This document shows positions 49,290 through 61,900 of a stretch of 64,000 nucleotides of DNA, in pieces. Numbering within the stretch: position 1 is the stretch's first letter; each line of letters starts with the position of its first letter. The position numbers and the translations under genes are program-made. This stretch comes from Isoetes taiwanensis (taxonomy: Eukaryota; Streptophyta; Lycopodiopsida; Isoetales; Isoetaceae): the NCBI GenBank assembly GCA_021234155.1, contig JAJEKV010000052.1, positions 10,251,284-10,315,283 on the forward strand, given 5' to 3'. The notes under the pieces were generated by a model. That model was not told where the DNA came from, searched no databases, and saw only the letters and a list, made by a program, of their open reading frames with translations.

Positions 49290-50150
49290 AAATTTGAACA
49301 GACTAGGACCTGTAAAGGGTTTAGGGTTAAGCAGACCATGCCAGGTGCTAAGCAAAAATTTCTTAGTCCTATCTTCATAATTATATATCTAGTGCTATTT
49401 TCTTGAATAGCATATTGAAATATATGTTTGTCCATAGATGCAGGAAAGCAGTAAACTCTCTTGCCTTGGGCTATTCATTGTTGACTCTCCATCTTCTCTG
49501 ATTTCCACTGTCCTTGGTGCAAGTCATGTCCGAGGTATGCATCTTCACATTGGAATAGTAGTCACAACTTCCTGCTGACACCTCTTACATGCTGGAGGAC
49601 ATGCATTAATGATGGTTGTTGGGAATATCCTTAAGAAGATCTGTACTGCAAATAATATTGCCATCTTCATAATTTTGTTTTCACTGCTCGCATGCTTAAA
49701 CTTTTTTTTTAGAGTTCTTACATTTCATTTTCTTGTTCAAATGACAAACCATAATGTTGCTGGAGAAGGGGGATCCTCCAAACCAGCTCTCTGGAAATGT
49801 GTGCCTCATGTACGTTCTTGTAGAGAAGGATATGGCTCACTCTGTCTGTTCCATTTCTCTTGTAAAACACACATCAGTGGTATGGGATTTAGTACCCTAT
49901 AGCATGATCGTTGTGAAGTATTAATGTTTTGCCATTGGCCATTACAGGCATGCAACAGACGGGCACACTATCAGTTTTGACAGCCAAGTTTAATTTCTTT
50001 CAATATGAGATGCTCAACTATAGAAATAGCTCGGGGTGGTTGCTGAAAGCCAAGTTGCATAAGTTGGTCGAAGAAGATAATAACGTCCTATAAGTTCTAT
50101 ACAAATATTCAGTAATGCATGCCTAAAGTGCCAAATGGTTTTTTAATGCC
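49290..50150. other. No supported gene
   Basis: Downstream of the lipoxygenase remnant only short, unrecognised frames occur; no C-terminal lipoxygenase exon was found here. Confidence 0.5.
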
Positions 50151-50199
50151 ACGATTCTATTGCGACAGCAATAGAACCGACATTCCTTGGATGGGGACG

Positions 50200-51081
50200 T
50201 CCCTTTGTCACTCATCCTATTTATTCAGCCTCTCTTCATTGTTCTATCATCGGCGTTCTCTTGAGATAGATTTCTCCTTCTTCTCTATCCTATCAGTTTC
50301 TAGGGTTCTTTGTGGGTGGCTGCCTGTCCCAACCAGTTTCCATGCTCCACCTCTAGCCACAATAGATTCAGTATTTTCTACAAGCAGCCGCCACTGGCTC
50401 CATCTCTCGGCCAAGCGATTCAGATGTTTCTACAGTAAAGACGACCGCTTCAAAGCACACCAAGCTCCACAAACTTCGATTTCCACGAGCTGCCGATTCA
50501 TGCCGATTTGCATCAAGCACCCCATGCTCCCGTGCCTTTTTTTTTTACAAGGTGTGAATCTAGATTTATTTACAGGTATTTTCTCGTTATTAGTTTGGTT
50601 TTGCGGTGACTTCGCGGCATCGCTGGTAGCCGTTACGCTCCAACAGACTGAGAATGGAGTTTTGCCACTTGACTTGTCTTAAGGTTTTCTTTCTTTGCTT
50701 TTTTTTTTTTTGTTTGGCGTGATATTTTGAGTTGGGTTCCACGATCCTCACGCGGTTTCATGGTTTTAGGTCTTCTCTATTCCTTCCTTTTTCCTGTGGC
50801 GTCTTTCTCGCTCTCTCGATCTCCTCTTATCTGGCCCTCGCTCCGCAGTTTCAATATCATGCTGCGGGTTGGTTTCGAAATTGCGCTCCTTCCTCGATCG
50901 TGATCTTTGTTTTATGCGGTTTGTGGATAAGGGACTCGGTTTTTCTGTACATAGAGATCTATTCCGACCTTCCCTTGCCGATTTCGAGGGTTAAATCTGT
51001 TATTGCATTGCTTTTTCTTATTCGTTTCTACCATGGATTCTCGCTGTATTCGCCTCTGCTTTTTTCAATGGCGGATCCGAT
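50200..51081 (+). promoter_or_regulatory. Leader/promoter-like sequence ending in an interrupted start codon context
   Basis: Pyrimidine-rich sequence with TTTCTAGGGTTC (50,288), a long T-run and many TCTT/CTCT words, resembling a plant 5' leader, probably with a leader intron. It ends TTCAATGGCGGATCCGAT: a start codon in good context (ATGGCG, 51,068) giving MADPI, cut after the fifth codon begins by a CACTA terminus. The upstream frames (187 and 138 codons) are Ser/Phe/Leu-rich and not recognised. The gene that followed is not found beyond the element. Confidence 0.35.
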
Positions 51082-52775
51082 CACTACAAAAACATTGCCC
51101 TGTTACGACATCTATTACGGCGTCCAGACGTCGTTTGAACGTCGATGAACGACGCCAAAAAGTTGATAAACGACGCCTATAACGACGTCTGCACGTCGTT
51201 TTACGACGGACGCTGCCGCTATCTGCCACGCAACGGGCGTCGTCTTAAAGCGACGACGTAACGTCGTTCAACGACGCCCGCGTATTATATGGCGCCACGG
51301 CCGGGCGGCCGGCGGCGTTTGGCGCTGAAGCCGAGTTGGCGACGTGGCAGCCACGTGCTTGACGCCGTTTAACGACGTCACGACATCGCGTGGCACGCCG
51401 CACGACGGCCGGCGGCGTTACGGGCCGTTAGCGGCGTGGCTTTACCGCACATCGCCGCCGATTTAACGATGTCGTAGAAGAGCGCCACGTAAGCAACGTC
51501 GTTTACGTGTATTAAATTTTTATTTTATTTTATTTTAAAAGGTTTATTTTTTTTGAAAAAAAAATAATAATACATTTATTATGAATGAAGTTAATACATT
51601 TAATATTAAAGCCTATAAAATGAATTTATCCAATAAAGAAATATAAGATTTTAACGTCATTAAATGATGCTTTTTTTAAATATATTAAAAAAAATACAGA
51701 AATAAATGAAGCCCCAATTTTTTAGCTAAATACATTAATCAATAAATTAAGCTAAATACATTAATCAATACATTAAACATATTGAAAATTAAATGCTTAC
51801 CTGGTACAAGGTGGCAAAGTTGTTTTGCACAAACAATGCATTTGCTAGGAGTGTACATGCAAAACAATAAATTGAATGATTAGTAAAACATTAGTATAAA
51901 TAAACAACTTAAAGGAAAAAAAAATGGAAAATCAATGGGGAGGGGTGGTTTCAATGGCGCCCCTTCTTGGATAACAATTTAACCTAAATAAAGCATTAGT
52001 ATTTTATTAGCGTATTGAAAAAAAAATTAAATCCTTACCTCGAAGAGGTGCCAAGTTGTTTTGCAAAAGAACAACACATTTTGTTAGGAGTGTACATGCA
52101 AAACAAAAAATTCAATGATTAGAAAGAAATAGTATAAAAAACTAATAAGGAAAAATTTTGAAAGAAGAAGGGTCTCCCGCTCTTTTAATGACGCCTTCTT
52201 AGATGGAAAAAAAAAAATTAGAAGAAGAATGGAAGAATTCAAGAAGAAAAGGCTAAGAAGAAGAGGAGGAACCGAAAATGGGGAGGAAGAATCTTAAGAA
52301 GATGAAGCGCCAAGAGGAGGATTAAGAGTAAGAATTTGAATAAGTGGAGGAAGAAGTAGTATAAGAGGAGGAAGAATCAAGAAGAAGATGACAAAGGGAA
52401 TGGAAGAATATGTATGGAAGAAGGATACAAGAATGGAAGAAGAAGAATGAAGGTTTGAAGGAAGAACAAACAACAAATACAAAAAGCCCTAAATCTACCC
52501 AAAAACAAGTTTAGATTCAAAAAGCGAGTTGGTTGATCCGTGCACATACCTTATGAAGCTTGTCTTACACTTAGAATAGACCCCAAAGTAGATCCGCGCC
52601 GAAAATCGCCTCAAAAAACGCTCCTCCATAAGCTTTGCTTGCTCGAAAATAAGCGTGGGATTGCTTTGTTTTCGATTTAAATCCTGGTGTCGTCGTTTAA
52701 CGACGTCGGACGCCGTCGATACAAAGCGTTGTTGAGCGGCGTTTGTAACGACGTTTTTTTTTTTTTGACGACCAA
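51082..52775. mobile_element. CACTA (EnSpm)-type non-autonomous element
   Basis: The left terminus CACTACAAAAACATTGCC at 51,082 has the canonical CACTACAAAAA start and is followed by a dense field of ACGACGTC/CGTCGTTT subterminal repeats in both orientations to about 51,510. The same repeats return at 52,685-52,770 (CGTCGTTTAACGACGTC, TAACGACGTTTTTTTTTTTT), where a right terminus would be, but an exact TTTTTGTAGTG end is not seen, so that end is degraded or truncated. The interior (51.5-52.68 kb) is AT-rich with no transposase, a duplicated block and a purine-rich GAAGAA tract (52,200-52,480). Confidence 0.75.
51794..52121. repeat. Duplicated block inside the CACTA element
   Basis: CTTACCT...AAGTTGTTTTGCA and TAGGAGTGTACATGCAAAAC occur in order at 51,800-51,885 and again at 52,036-52,121, about 237 bp apart. 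Confidence 0.7.
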
Positions 52776-53086
52776 AAAAAAAAAAAAAAAAATTGTGAAT
52801 AGTATAGAATGCATGTACACTTGATACATGGGTTTATTTGACTTGTTACACCCGTTAAAGTTATGAAATATACCACCATGAGAATGTTCAATGTTTTGTG
52901 GTACATCCGTTGAGCTATGAGGTATATAATACGATGATGATAACTAGTAATGCCTTACCTGCTATGATAACTAATACCTTACCAACATGCAAAGATGTAG
53001 TTTATCTTAAAATTTTATTTTGTTAGATTTAAAAAGGTTAGGTTTCCACCAATAGTATATGTAGCTACGTGTTCGTTTGTTACGAC

Positions 53087-53089
<3 letters not shown>

Positions 53090-53132
<43 letters not shown>
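53090..53132. repeat. (TA)n microsatellite
   Basis: About 21 uninterrupted TA units. Confidence 0.97.
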
Positions 53133-53134
<2 letters not shown>

Positions 53135-53149
53135 AGTTATTGTACTATG

Positions 53150-54180
53150 AGGGACTGTACAAATTCGACGAGGAGCCAAATGCAGTGCCATCCAATGAAG
53201 ATCCTATAAAGATTCTCCAAGATTCTCCAAAGACTCTAAAAACATTTCCCTAGATACCTTGAGATTCCATCATTGTTCGCTTATATTCCCCAAGATCCGC
53301 GGATTATTCCGCGAGGAATTGTACAAATTCAAGTAGAAGTCAAATTTAAAGTCATGCAATGAAGATTCTATAGAGATTCTCCAAGATTAGACCAAGATTC
53401 TCTAGATACTCAAAGATTTTATGAAGATTCCCTTAGATTCCTTTAGATTCTTAAAGATTGTCTTGAGATTCCCCTAGATTCCCAAAGATTATCCTAAGAT
53501 TCTTCAAGATTCCATGTAGATTCTTCAAAATTTCCTTAGATTCTATGAAGATCCCCCTGTAGAACACACCTAGTGTCAAAGATTCCCCTAGATCCCCTTG
53601 GATTTCCCCTAAATTCCATAAAATTCTATAAACATCCCCTAGATTCTTAAGGTTCTACAAAGATTCCCCTAGATCTTCAAAGATTATCTGAAGATTCCTT
53701 TAAATTCCCTAAGATTCTATGTAGATTCTCCTAGATTCCCTTAGATTCTATCAAGATTCCACTAGATTCTCTAAGATTCCATAAAAATCCCCCCTGATTC
53801 TCAAACATTTTTTGAAGATTCTCTTAGATTCCTCTATATTCTTTTGATTCCCATAGATTCGTTAAGATTCTCTTGGACTTTTCCTTGATTCCAAAGGTTA
53901 TCCCAAGATTCCTCTAGATTCCTTTAGATTATTAAATATTCCCTTGAGATTATTTTAGATTCCCAAATATTATCCTAAGATTCCTCTAGATTGCCCTTGA
54001 TTCTTAAACCTTTTTTGAAGGTTTTCCTAGATTCCCTAGATTCTTTGGAGATTCCATAGATTCCTTAAGATCCTCTTGAGATTTCCTTGATTTTCAAAGA
54101 TTATCCCAATATCTCTCAAATTCCCTTAGTTTCTATGAATATTCCCTAGATTATCCAACATTTCGGAACGATGCCAAACC
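53150..54180. repeat. AGATTC-rich degenerate array, about 1 kb
   Basis: The words AGATTC, CCCTAGATTC, CCAAGATT and AAAGATT recur roughly every 10-15 bp for about 1 kb without a fixed period. A longer unit (TGTACAAATTC... CAATGAAGAT...TTCTCCAAGATT) is duplicated at 53,157-53,225 and 53,318-53,388. There are no long frames. The region is probably built by repeated slippage and local duplication. Confidence 0.8.
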
Positions 54181-54721
54181 ACTACTCATTAGAAAGCATT
54201 TGATGAGATGAATCCAACGGCGTGGGTCCCACTTTGATCCATAAGACCTCCACCTTAAGATAAAAGTCGTTTGAAGGTGGCGCGAAAAAAGGAAGCTTCC
54301 AAGAAGAACGGAGTAATTAATGAGTTGCCACCTCACTATATCTTTTCATTAAATAAAGGGTGCCACCTCACCTCCTTTAATATAAAAAATTCTAATTTAA
54401 TAAAAAAATGAATGGCTAAGATTTATCCTTCCCTTTTTGATCTAACGGTTAAGATTGGTTGCACAAAATCCACTTTTGAGGAAGCTTCCTTGCACTTTCC
54501 TTATAAAAATTAAGGGCCATGATTTCTCCTCCCCTTTTGATCCCGGTGGTTTAAAGACATGGTGCATGCCCCAATGCATGTCCCCATCATATTTCTATGC
54601 CCATGCAAGACATCTCCCATGAGGTATCGGCATCATGGCCTTCCATTTCCAATTTGACGGCTGGCATTAATCTCTATATAGCATGGGTACATCCTTTCCT
54701 GGCACACATAGAATAGTTTTA

Positions 54722-54732
54722 TATATATAATG

Positions 54733-54770
<38 letters not shown>
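54722..54770. repeat. (AT)n microsatellite with T-run at the array boundary
   Basis: AT units followed by TTTTTTTTTAATTTTG. A similar TATATATATTTTTTTT..AATTTTGACC occurs at 55,865-55,896 inside the first satellite unit. Confidence 0.9.
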
Positions 54771-54840
54771 TTTTGTCCCCTGCTATGAGAACTAATACCC
54801 TACCAACATGCGAAGATGTAGTTTATCTCAACATGCCCGT

Positions 54841-55945
54841 ATGTTGGCGATGACTAGGAAGCTAGCTGACAAAATGGACAAATTTAAGTCCATACTATGC
54901 ATCAATTCTGAATTCTGAAATCTCTTGCTACTGCAAAAGCGGGCCTTGACTTCTAAGCTGCCACAGCGGAGGAATTTTTTCAGTCCAAACTCCATTCCGT
55001 CCGGTTCCCAAAACCAGGTGTTCTCAATGCATGTGATCGTCCCGCGTCCCAAGTGCAAAAGACCAAACTTCGGCACCCAAAGCGCGCAAACCACCGCTGG
55101 AACACGGCAACTCATAGGGTTTACGTTTGGAGGCTCTATCCTTGTCGATTCGACTAGGACCTTGCGCCATGTCTTGAGGTGGGGGGTGTTGATGCGAGCA
55201 CGGACCTAAAACCACCCGGAGGCGGCTTACCCTAAAGTCCTCTCCGAAGGCCATGGCGACGGACGAAACTTCCCTCTCCGGAACCGTGATCGTCTCTGCC
55301 AATGGACTCGAAGCGTCGACATTGCCCTATGGACCAAGTTTTGTGGCGAAGCCCACCCCTTCTCGAAGGCGCCAAAACTATCTCATGTGCAACACACGGG
55401 ACTTCGTAGTCAATTGGCCTAGGAGGTGGGCTGGCGAATAGTGCAATGTATGGCGTAAGTGTTTCTTTTTTTTGCAAAAGCCCGGGTGTAACTTAGTCCC
55501 TAGGGTAATTTTGCCATTCCGGACGATGTGGCAAAGTGAATCGCCATTTGAACCCTCCTTAATGTCCGACGACAAAAACACTTTGGTTTCTACTTAATTG
55601 CCGCGTAGCGGGGCGCTTGGCGGTTTGATATGTTCTCCGGACGGATGTTGATTTTTTGGACCTTCTCGGACCAGGTTCCTTGAACAAAGGATTGCGGCCG
55701 GATAGGGGCGAATCCGGGAGTGTGGTCTTTATGATTATCACGCCCCGTTAGATTATGCCAGAAAGGCTGCCTGGGGAAGCTTTTTTGGGGCTCGCCTAAG
55801 TATCATGACTATCCCCTCTAATGAGGAGGCCTTGCAAGGACAATAGCCTTGTTTATGGGCAAGTATATATATTTTTTTTTTTTTTAATTTTGACCTATCG
55901 GACCGTTCTAAACCTTATCCAAAATTTTTGAAAGTTCAACATTGT
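54841..55945. repeat. Edge unit of the satellite with divergent 3' part
   Basis: The first unit lacks the segment after TTGTTTGACTTGGGC found in other units (CAAGTGTGCCATTTCGGCTG...CAGGCTGCC). Instead it has GGGCAAGTATATATATTTTT followed by AATTTTGACCTATCGGACCG at 55,858-55,905. The replacement resembles the AT/T-run just outside the array (54,735-54,775). Confidence 0.65.
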
Positions 55946-58900
55946 ATGTTGGCGATGACTTAGGAAGCTAGCTAACAAAAAATCAGAATTTAAGTCCGTA
56001 CTATGCATTAATTACGAATTTACGAATGTCTTGCCTACTATGCAAAAGTGGGCCTTGACTTCTAATTGCCACAACGGGAGGAATACGGTCCAAACTCCAT
56101 TCGTCGGTTCCCTTGCTTCGCGTTCTCAAGTTGCATGTGATCGGCCGCGTCCCAAGTGCAAAGACCAAAACTCCGCACCCAAAGCATAAACCCTGCTAAA
56201 ACACGGCAACTCATAGGGTTTTACACGTTTGGAGGCTCTATCCTTGTCGATTTTGACTAGGACCTTGCGCCCATGTCTTGGCGTAGAGAGGGTGTTGGAT
56301 GCGAGCACGGACCCTAAAACCACCCGGCGGCAGCTTTTACCCCAAAAGTCCTCTCGAAGGCTGGCGGCCGGACGGGCAACTTTCCCTCTCGGGAACGTGA
56401 TCTGTCTCGCCCAATGGACTCGAGCGTCGACATTACCCTAGGGACCAAGTTTTGTGGCGAAGCCCACCCTTCTCGAAGCGCCAAACTATCTCATGTGCAA
56501 CACACTTTCGTAGTCAATTGGCCCCTAGGAGATGGCTGTGAATAGTGCAATGTAGGGCAAATTTTCTTTTACCGCATTAACTTGGTAATTTTGGCATTTT
56601 GGCAATGTCGAAGGTCGAATCGCCATTTGAACCCTCGCAATGTCCGAGCGACAAAACACTTTGGTTTCTACTGCGTCGCCCAGCGGGGCGCTTAGCGGTT
56701 TGATATGTTCTCCCGGACGGATGTTGGATTTTTGGACCTTCTCGGACCAGGTTCCTTGAACAAAGGATTCAATGGTGGGATCGGGAACCAAGATCGGGGA
56801 GTGTGGTCTTTTTATGCCCCGCCCGGGCCTGTGCCGGAAAAGCCTGCCTCGGGGAAGCTTTTGGGGCTCGCCTCACGGGGTTCGAACTCTCCCCTCTAAT
56901 GGGGAGGCCTTGCAGGTCTGGCCTTGTTTGACTTGGCAAGTGTGCCATTTCGGCTGCCCAACAACAGGCTGCCGGACCGTTCTTAATGCAAACTATTTGA
57001 TCTAAACCTTATCCAAAATTTTTGAAAGTTGGCTTGTATGTTGGCGATGACTTAGGAAGCTAGCTGACAAAAATCAGAATTTAAGTCCATTACTATGCAT
57101 TAATTACAATTTCGAATGTCTTGCCTCTTTGCAAAAAGCGACCCCCTTGACTTCTAATTGCCACAGCGGGAGGAATACGGGTCCAAACTCCATTCCGTCG
57201 GTTCCCCTTGCCAGCGTTCTCAACTGCATGTGATCGGCCCGCGTTCCAAGTGCAAAAGACCAAAACTCGGCACCCAAAAAAGCAAACCACGCTGGAACAC
57301 GGCAGCTCATAGGGTTTACGTTTGAGGCTCTATCCTTGTCGATTTGACTAGGACCCTTGGCCAGTGTCTTGGCGTGGGGGGTGTTGGCGGCGAGTACGCG
57401 GACCTAAAACCACCGAGGCGGCTTGCCCCCAAAGTCCTCTCCCGAAGGCCTGGCGACGGGACGGGCAACTTTCCCTCTCGGAACCGTGATCTGTCTCTGC
57501 CAATGGACTTAGAGCGTCGACATTGCCCTAGGGACCAAGTTTTGTGGCAAGCCCACCCCTTCTCGAAGAAAAACTATCTCATGTGCAACACACTTCGTAG
57601 TCAATTGGCCTAGGAGTGGTTCTTGAATCTTGCAATGTAGGGTAAGTGTTTCTTTCTTTGCAAACCGACCGTATAACTTGGTCCCTAGGGTAATTTTGGC
57701 ATTCGGACGATGTGGCGAAGTCGAATCGCCATTTCCGAACCTCGCAATGTCGAGCGACAAAACACTTTGGTTTCTACAATATCGCCGGGGGCGCTTGGCG
57801 GTTTGATATGTTTCCCCGACGGCCGGATGTTGGATTTTTTGGACCTTCTCGGACCAGGTTCCTTGAACAAAGGATTCAGCGGTCGGATCACGAGGAACCA
57901 AGATCCGGGAGTGTGGTCTTTAGCGTATGCCCCCGTGGGATTTGCCAGGAAGAGCTGCCTCGGGAAGCTTTTTGGGGCTCGCCTCACGGGGTTGAACTCT
58001 CCCCTCTAATGAGGAGGCCTTGCAAGGTCTGGCCTTGTTTGACTTGGGCAAGTGTGCGGCTTCGGCTGCCCAACAACAGGCTGCCGGACCGTTCTAATGC
58101 AAACTATTTGATCTAAACCTTATCCAAAATTTTTGAAAGTTGGCTGTATGTTGGCGATGACTTAGGAAGCTAGCTGACAAAAAATCAGAATTTAAGTCAG
58201 GTACTATGCATTAATTACGAATTCACGAATGTCTTGCTCTTTGCAAAAAGTGGCCCTTGACTTCTAAGCGCCACAATGGGAGGATGCTGGTCCAAACTCC
58301 ATTCCGTCAGTTCCCCCTTGCTTCGCGTTCTCAGCTGCATGTGATCGGCCCGTCCCAAGTGCAAAAGACCAAAACTTCGGCACCCAAAGCGCCAAACCTT
58401 GCTAGAACACGGCAGCTCATAGGGTTTACGTTTGGGCTCTATCCTTGTCAGTTGACTAGGACCTTGCGTAGTGTCTTGGCGTGGGGGTGTTGGCCTTGAG
58501 CACGGACCCTAAAACCACCGGGGCGGCTTGCCCAAAAAGTCCTCTCGAAGGCCACGGCAGCGGACGGGCAACTTCCCCTCTCGGGCACCGTGATCTGTCT
58601 CGCCAATGGACTCGAGGCGTCGACATTACCCTAGGGACCAAGTTTTGTGGCGAAGCCCATCCCTTCTCGAAGAAGCGCCAATCTATCTCATGTGCAACAC
58701 ACTTCGTAGTCAATTGGCCTAGGAGGTGGCTGCTTGAATCTTACCCAATGTAGAGGCGTAAGTGTTTCTTTCTTTTGCAAAAGCGGCCAGGTGTAACTTG
58801 GTCCCTAGGGTAATTTTGGCATTACGGACGATGTGGCAAAATCGCCATTTGGAACCTCGATTAATGTCCGACGACAAAACACTTTGGTTTCTACATTTAT

Positions 58901-61900
58901 TAAGTGGGGCGCTTAGCGGTTTGATATGTTCTCGGGGCCGGATGTTGGATTTTTGGACCTTCTGGACCAGGTTCCTTGAACAAAGGATTCAGCGGTGGGA
59001 TCGAGGGAACGAGATCCGGGAGTGTGGTCTTTAGCGTCGCCCCGGGCTTTATTTGCCGAGAAAAGGCTGCCTCGGGAAGCTTTTGGGGCTCGCCTCACGG
59101 GGTTGGACTCTCCCCTCTAATGAGGAGGCCTTGCAAGGTCCTGGCCTTGTTTGACTTGAGCAAGTGTGCCATTTCGGCTGCCCAACAGCGGGCTGCCGGA
59201 CCGTTCTAATGCAAACTATTTGATCTAAACCTTATCCAAAATTTTTGAAAGTTGGCTGTATGTTGGCGATGACTTAGGAAGCTAGTGACAAAAATCAAAT
59301 TTAAGTCCGTACTATGCATTAATTACGAATTTACAGAATGTCGCTCTTTTGCAAAAGTGGCCCTTGACTTCTAATTGCCACAATGGGAGGAGTACAGGTC
59401 CAAACTCCATTCCGTCAGTTCCCTTGCCCGGCGTTCTCAACTGCATGTGATGAAGCCCCGTCCCAAGTGCAAAAGACCAAAACTTCGGCACCCAAAGCGC
59501 AAACCACTGCTAGAACACGGCAACTCATAGGGTTTACGTTTGAGGCTCTATCCTTGTCGATTTGACTAGGACCTTTGCGTTGTGTCTTGGCGTAGAGGGG
59601 TGTTGGCCTTGAGAAACGGACCCTAAAACCACCGGGCGGCTTGCCCCAAAAGTCCTCTCCGAAGGCCTGGCGGCGGGCGGGCCTTCCCCTCTCGGGCCGT
59701 GATGCATCTCTGCCAATGGACTCGAGCGTCGACATTGCCCTAGGGACCAAGTTTTGTGGCGGAAGCCCACCCCTTCTCGAAGAAGCGCCAAACTATCTCA
59801 TGTGCAACACACTTTCGTAGTCAATTGGCCTAGGAGGTGGTTCTTTGAATCTTTTGCAATGTAGAGGCGTAAGTGTTTCTTTCTTTTTGCAAAACGGCAG
59901 GTGTAACTTGGTCCCTAGGGTAATTTTGGCATTCGGACGATGTGGCGAAGTCGGATCGCCATTTTGAACCTCGCAATGTCCGACGACAAAACACTTTGGT
60001 TTCTACAATGTCGCCCGCCGGGGCGCCAGCGGTTTGATATGTTCTCCCGGACGGATGTTGGATTTTTTGGACCTTTCGGACCAGGTTCCTTGAACAAAGG
60101 ATTCAGCGGTTGGGATCACGGGAGCCGAGATCGGGAGTGTGGTCTTTAGCGTCGCCCCCGTGAGGGCGGCTGCCAGAAAAGGCTGCCTCGGGAAGCTTTT
60201 GGGGCTCGCCTCACGGGGTTCGGACTCTCCCTCTAATGAGGAGGCCTTGCAAGGTCTGGCCTTGTTTGACTTGGGCAAGTGTGCCGCTTCGGCTGCCCAA
60301 CAACATTTTGCCGGACCGTTCTAATGCAAACTATTTGATCTAAACCTTATCAAAATTTTTGAAAGTTGGCCTGTATGTTGGCGATGACTTAGGAAGCTAG
60401 GTGACAAAAATCAGAATTTAAGTCAGGTACTATGCATTAATTACAATTTCTGAATGTCTTGCTCTTGCAAAAGTGGCCCTTGACTTCTAAGCGCCACAAT
60501 GGGGGAGTACAGGTCCAAACTCCATTCCGTCAGTTCCCCTTGCCGTGTTCTCAGCTGCATGTGATGCGCCCGCGTCCCAAGTGCAAAAGACCAAAACTTC
60601 GGCACCCAAAAGCGCAAAACCACTGCTGGAGACACGGCAACTCATAGGGTTTATGTTTGGGAGGCTCTATCCTTTGTCGGTTGACTAGGACCTTGCGTTG
60701 TGTCTTGGCGTAGGGGGGTGTTGGCCGCCCGAGCACGGACCCTAAAAACCACCGGGCGGCTTGCCCCAAAAAGTCCTCTCGAAAGGCCACGGCAGCGGAC
60801 GGGCAACTTCCCCTCTCGGGAACCGTGATCATCTACGCCAATGGACTCGAGCGTCGACATTGCCCTAGGGACCAAGTTTTGTGGCGAGCCCATCCCTTCT
60901 CGAAGAAGCCAAACTATCTCATGTGCAACACACTCGTAGTCAATTGGCCTAGGAGGTGGCTGCTTTGAATCTTTACCAATGTAGAGGCGTAAGTGTTTCT
61001 TTCTTTTACCAAAACCCGGCCGTGTAACTTGGTCCCTAGGGTAATTTGGCATTCGGGCGATGTGGCAATTCGGATCGGCATTTGCCATTTAATGTCCGAA
61101 CGACAAAACACTTTGGTTTCTACTTGTCGCCGTAGGGGGCGCCAGCGGTTTGATATGTTCTCCGGACCGGATGTTGGATTTTTTGGACCTTCTGGGACCA
61201 GGTTCCTTGAACAAAGGATTCAGCGATTGGGATCACGAGGAGCCGAGATCGGGAGTGTGGTCTTTAGCGTCACGCCCCGCCGGGTCTTTGCCGAGAAAAG
61301 GCTGCCTCGGGAAGCTTTTTGGGGCTCGCCTCTGGGGTTGGACTCTCCCCTCTAATGAGGAGGCCTTGCAAGGTCGGCCTTGTTTGACTTGAGCAAGTGT
61401 GCGGCTCGGTGCCCAACAACAAGCTGCCGGACCGTTCTAATGCAAACTATTTGATCTAAACCTTATCAAAATTTTTGAAAGTTGGCTTTGTATGTTGGCG
61501 ATGACTTAGGAAGCTAGCTGACAAAATCAGAATTTAAGTGGGTACTATGCATTAATTACGAATTCACGAATGTCTTGCCTCTTTGCAAAAGCGGCCCTTG
61601 ACTTCTAATTGCCACAATGGGAGGAGTACATGTCCAAACTCCATTCCGTCGGTTCCCCTTGCTTGGCGTTCTCAAGCGCATGTGATCGGCCCCGTCCCAA
61701 GTGCAAAAGACCAAACTTCGGCACCCAAAGCGCCAAACCCTGCAGAACACGGCAACTCATAGGGTTTTCGTTTGGAGGCTCTATCCTTGTCGGATTTGAC
61801 TAGGACCTTGCGCCATGTCTTGGCGTAGAGGGGGGTGTTGGCCTTGACACGGACCCTAAAACCACCCGGGCTTAGCTTGCCCCAAAAGTCCTCTCCAGAA

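Larger units (their letters stand above)
52959..54831. repeat. Direct repeats bracketing the AGATTC-rich region
   Basis: CTGCTATGATAACTAATACC... GATGTAGTTTATCTTAA at 52,959-53,010 recurs at 54,780-54,831 with about four changes. The left copy lies beside a TA-microsatellite region (53,090-53,132) and the right copy directly follows another (54,722-54,762), just before the satellite array. Confidence 0.7.

Noticed and set aside
50119-51148. 187- and 138-codon frames as possible membrane proteins
   Set aside because: Ser/Phe/Leu-rich translation of pyrimidine-rich leader-like DNA; the second runs into the CACTA terminus.
51082-51500. ACGACGTC-rich sequence as a G/C-box regulatory island
   Set aside because: Better explained as subterminal repeats of a CACTA element because it begins exactly at CACTACAAAAA.
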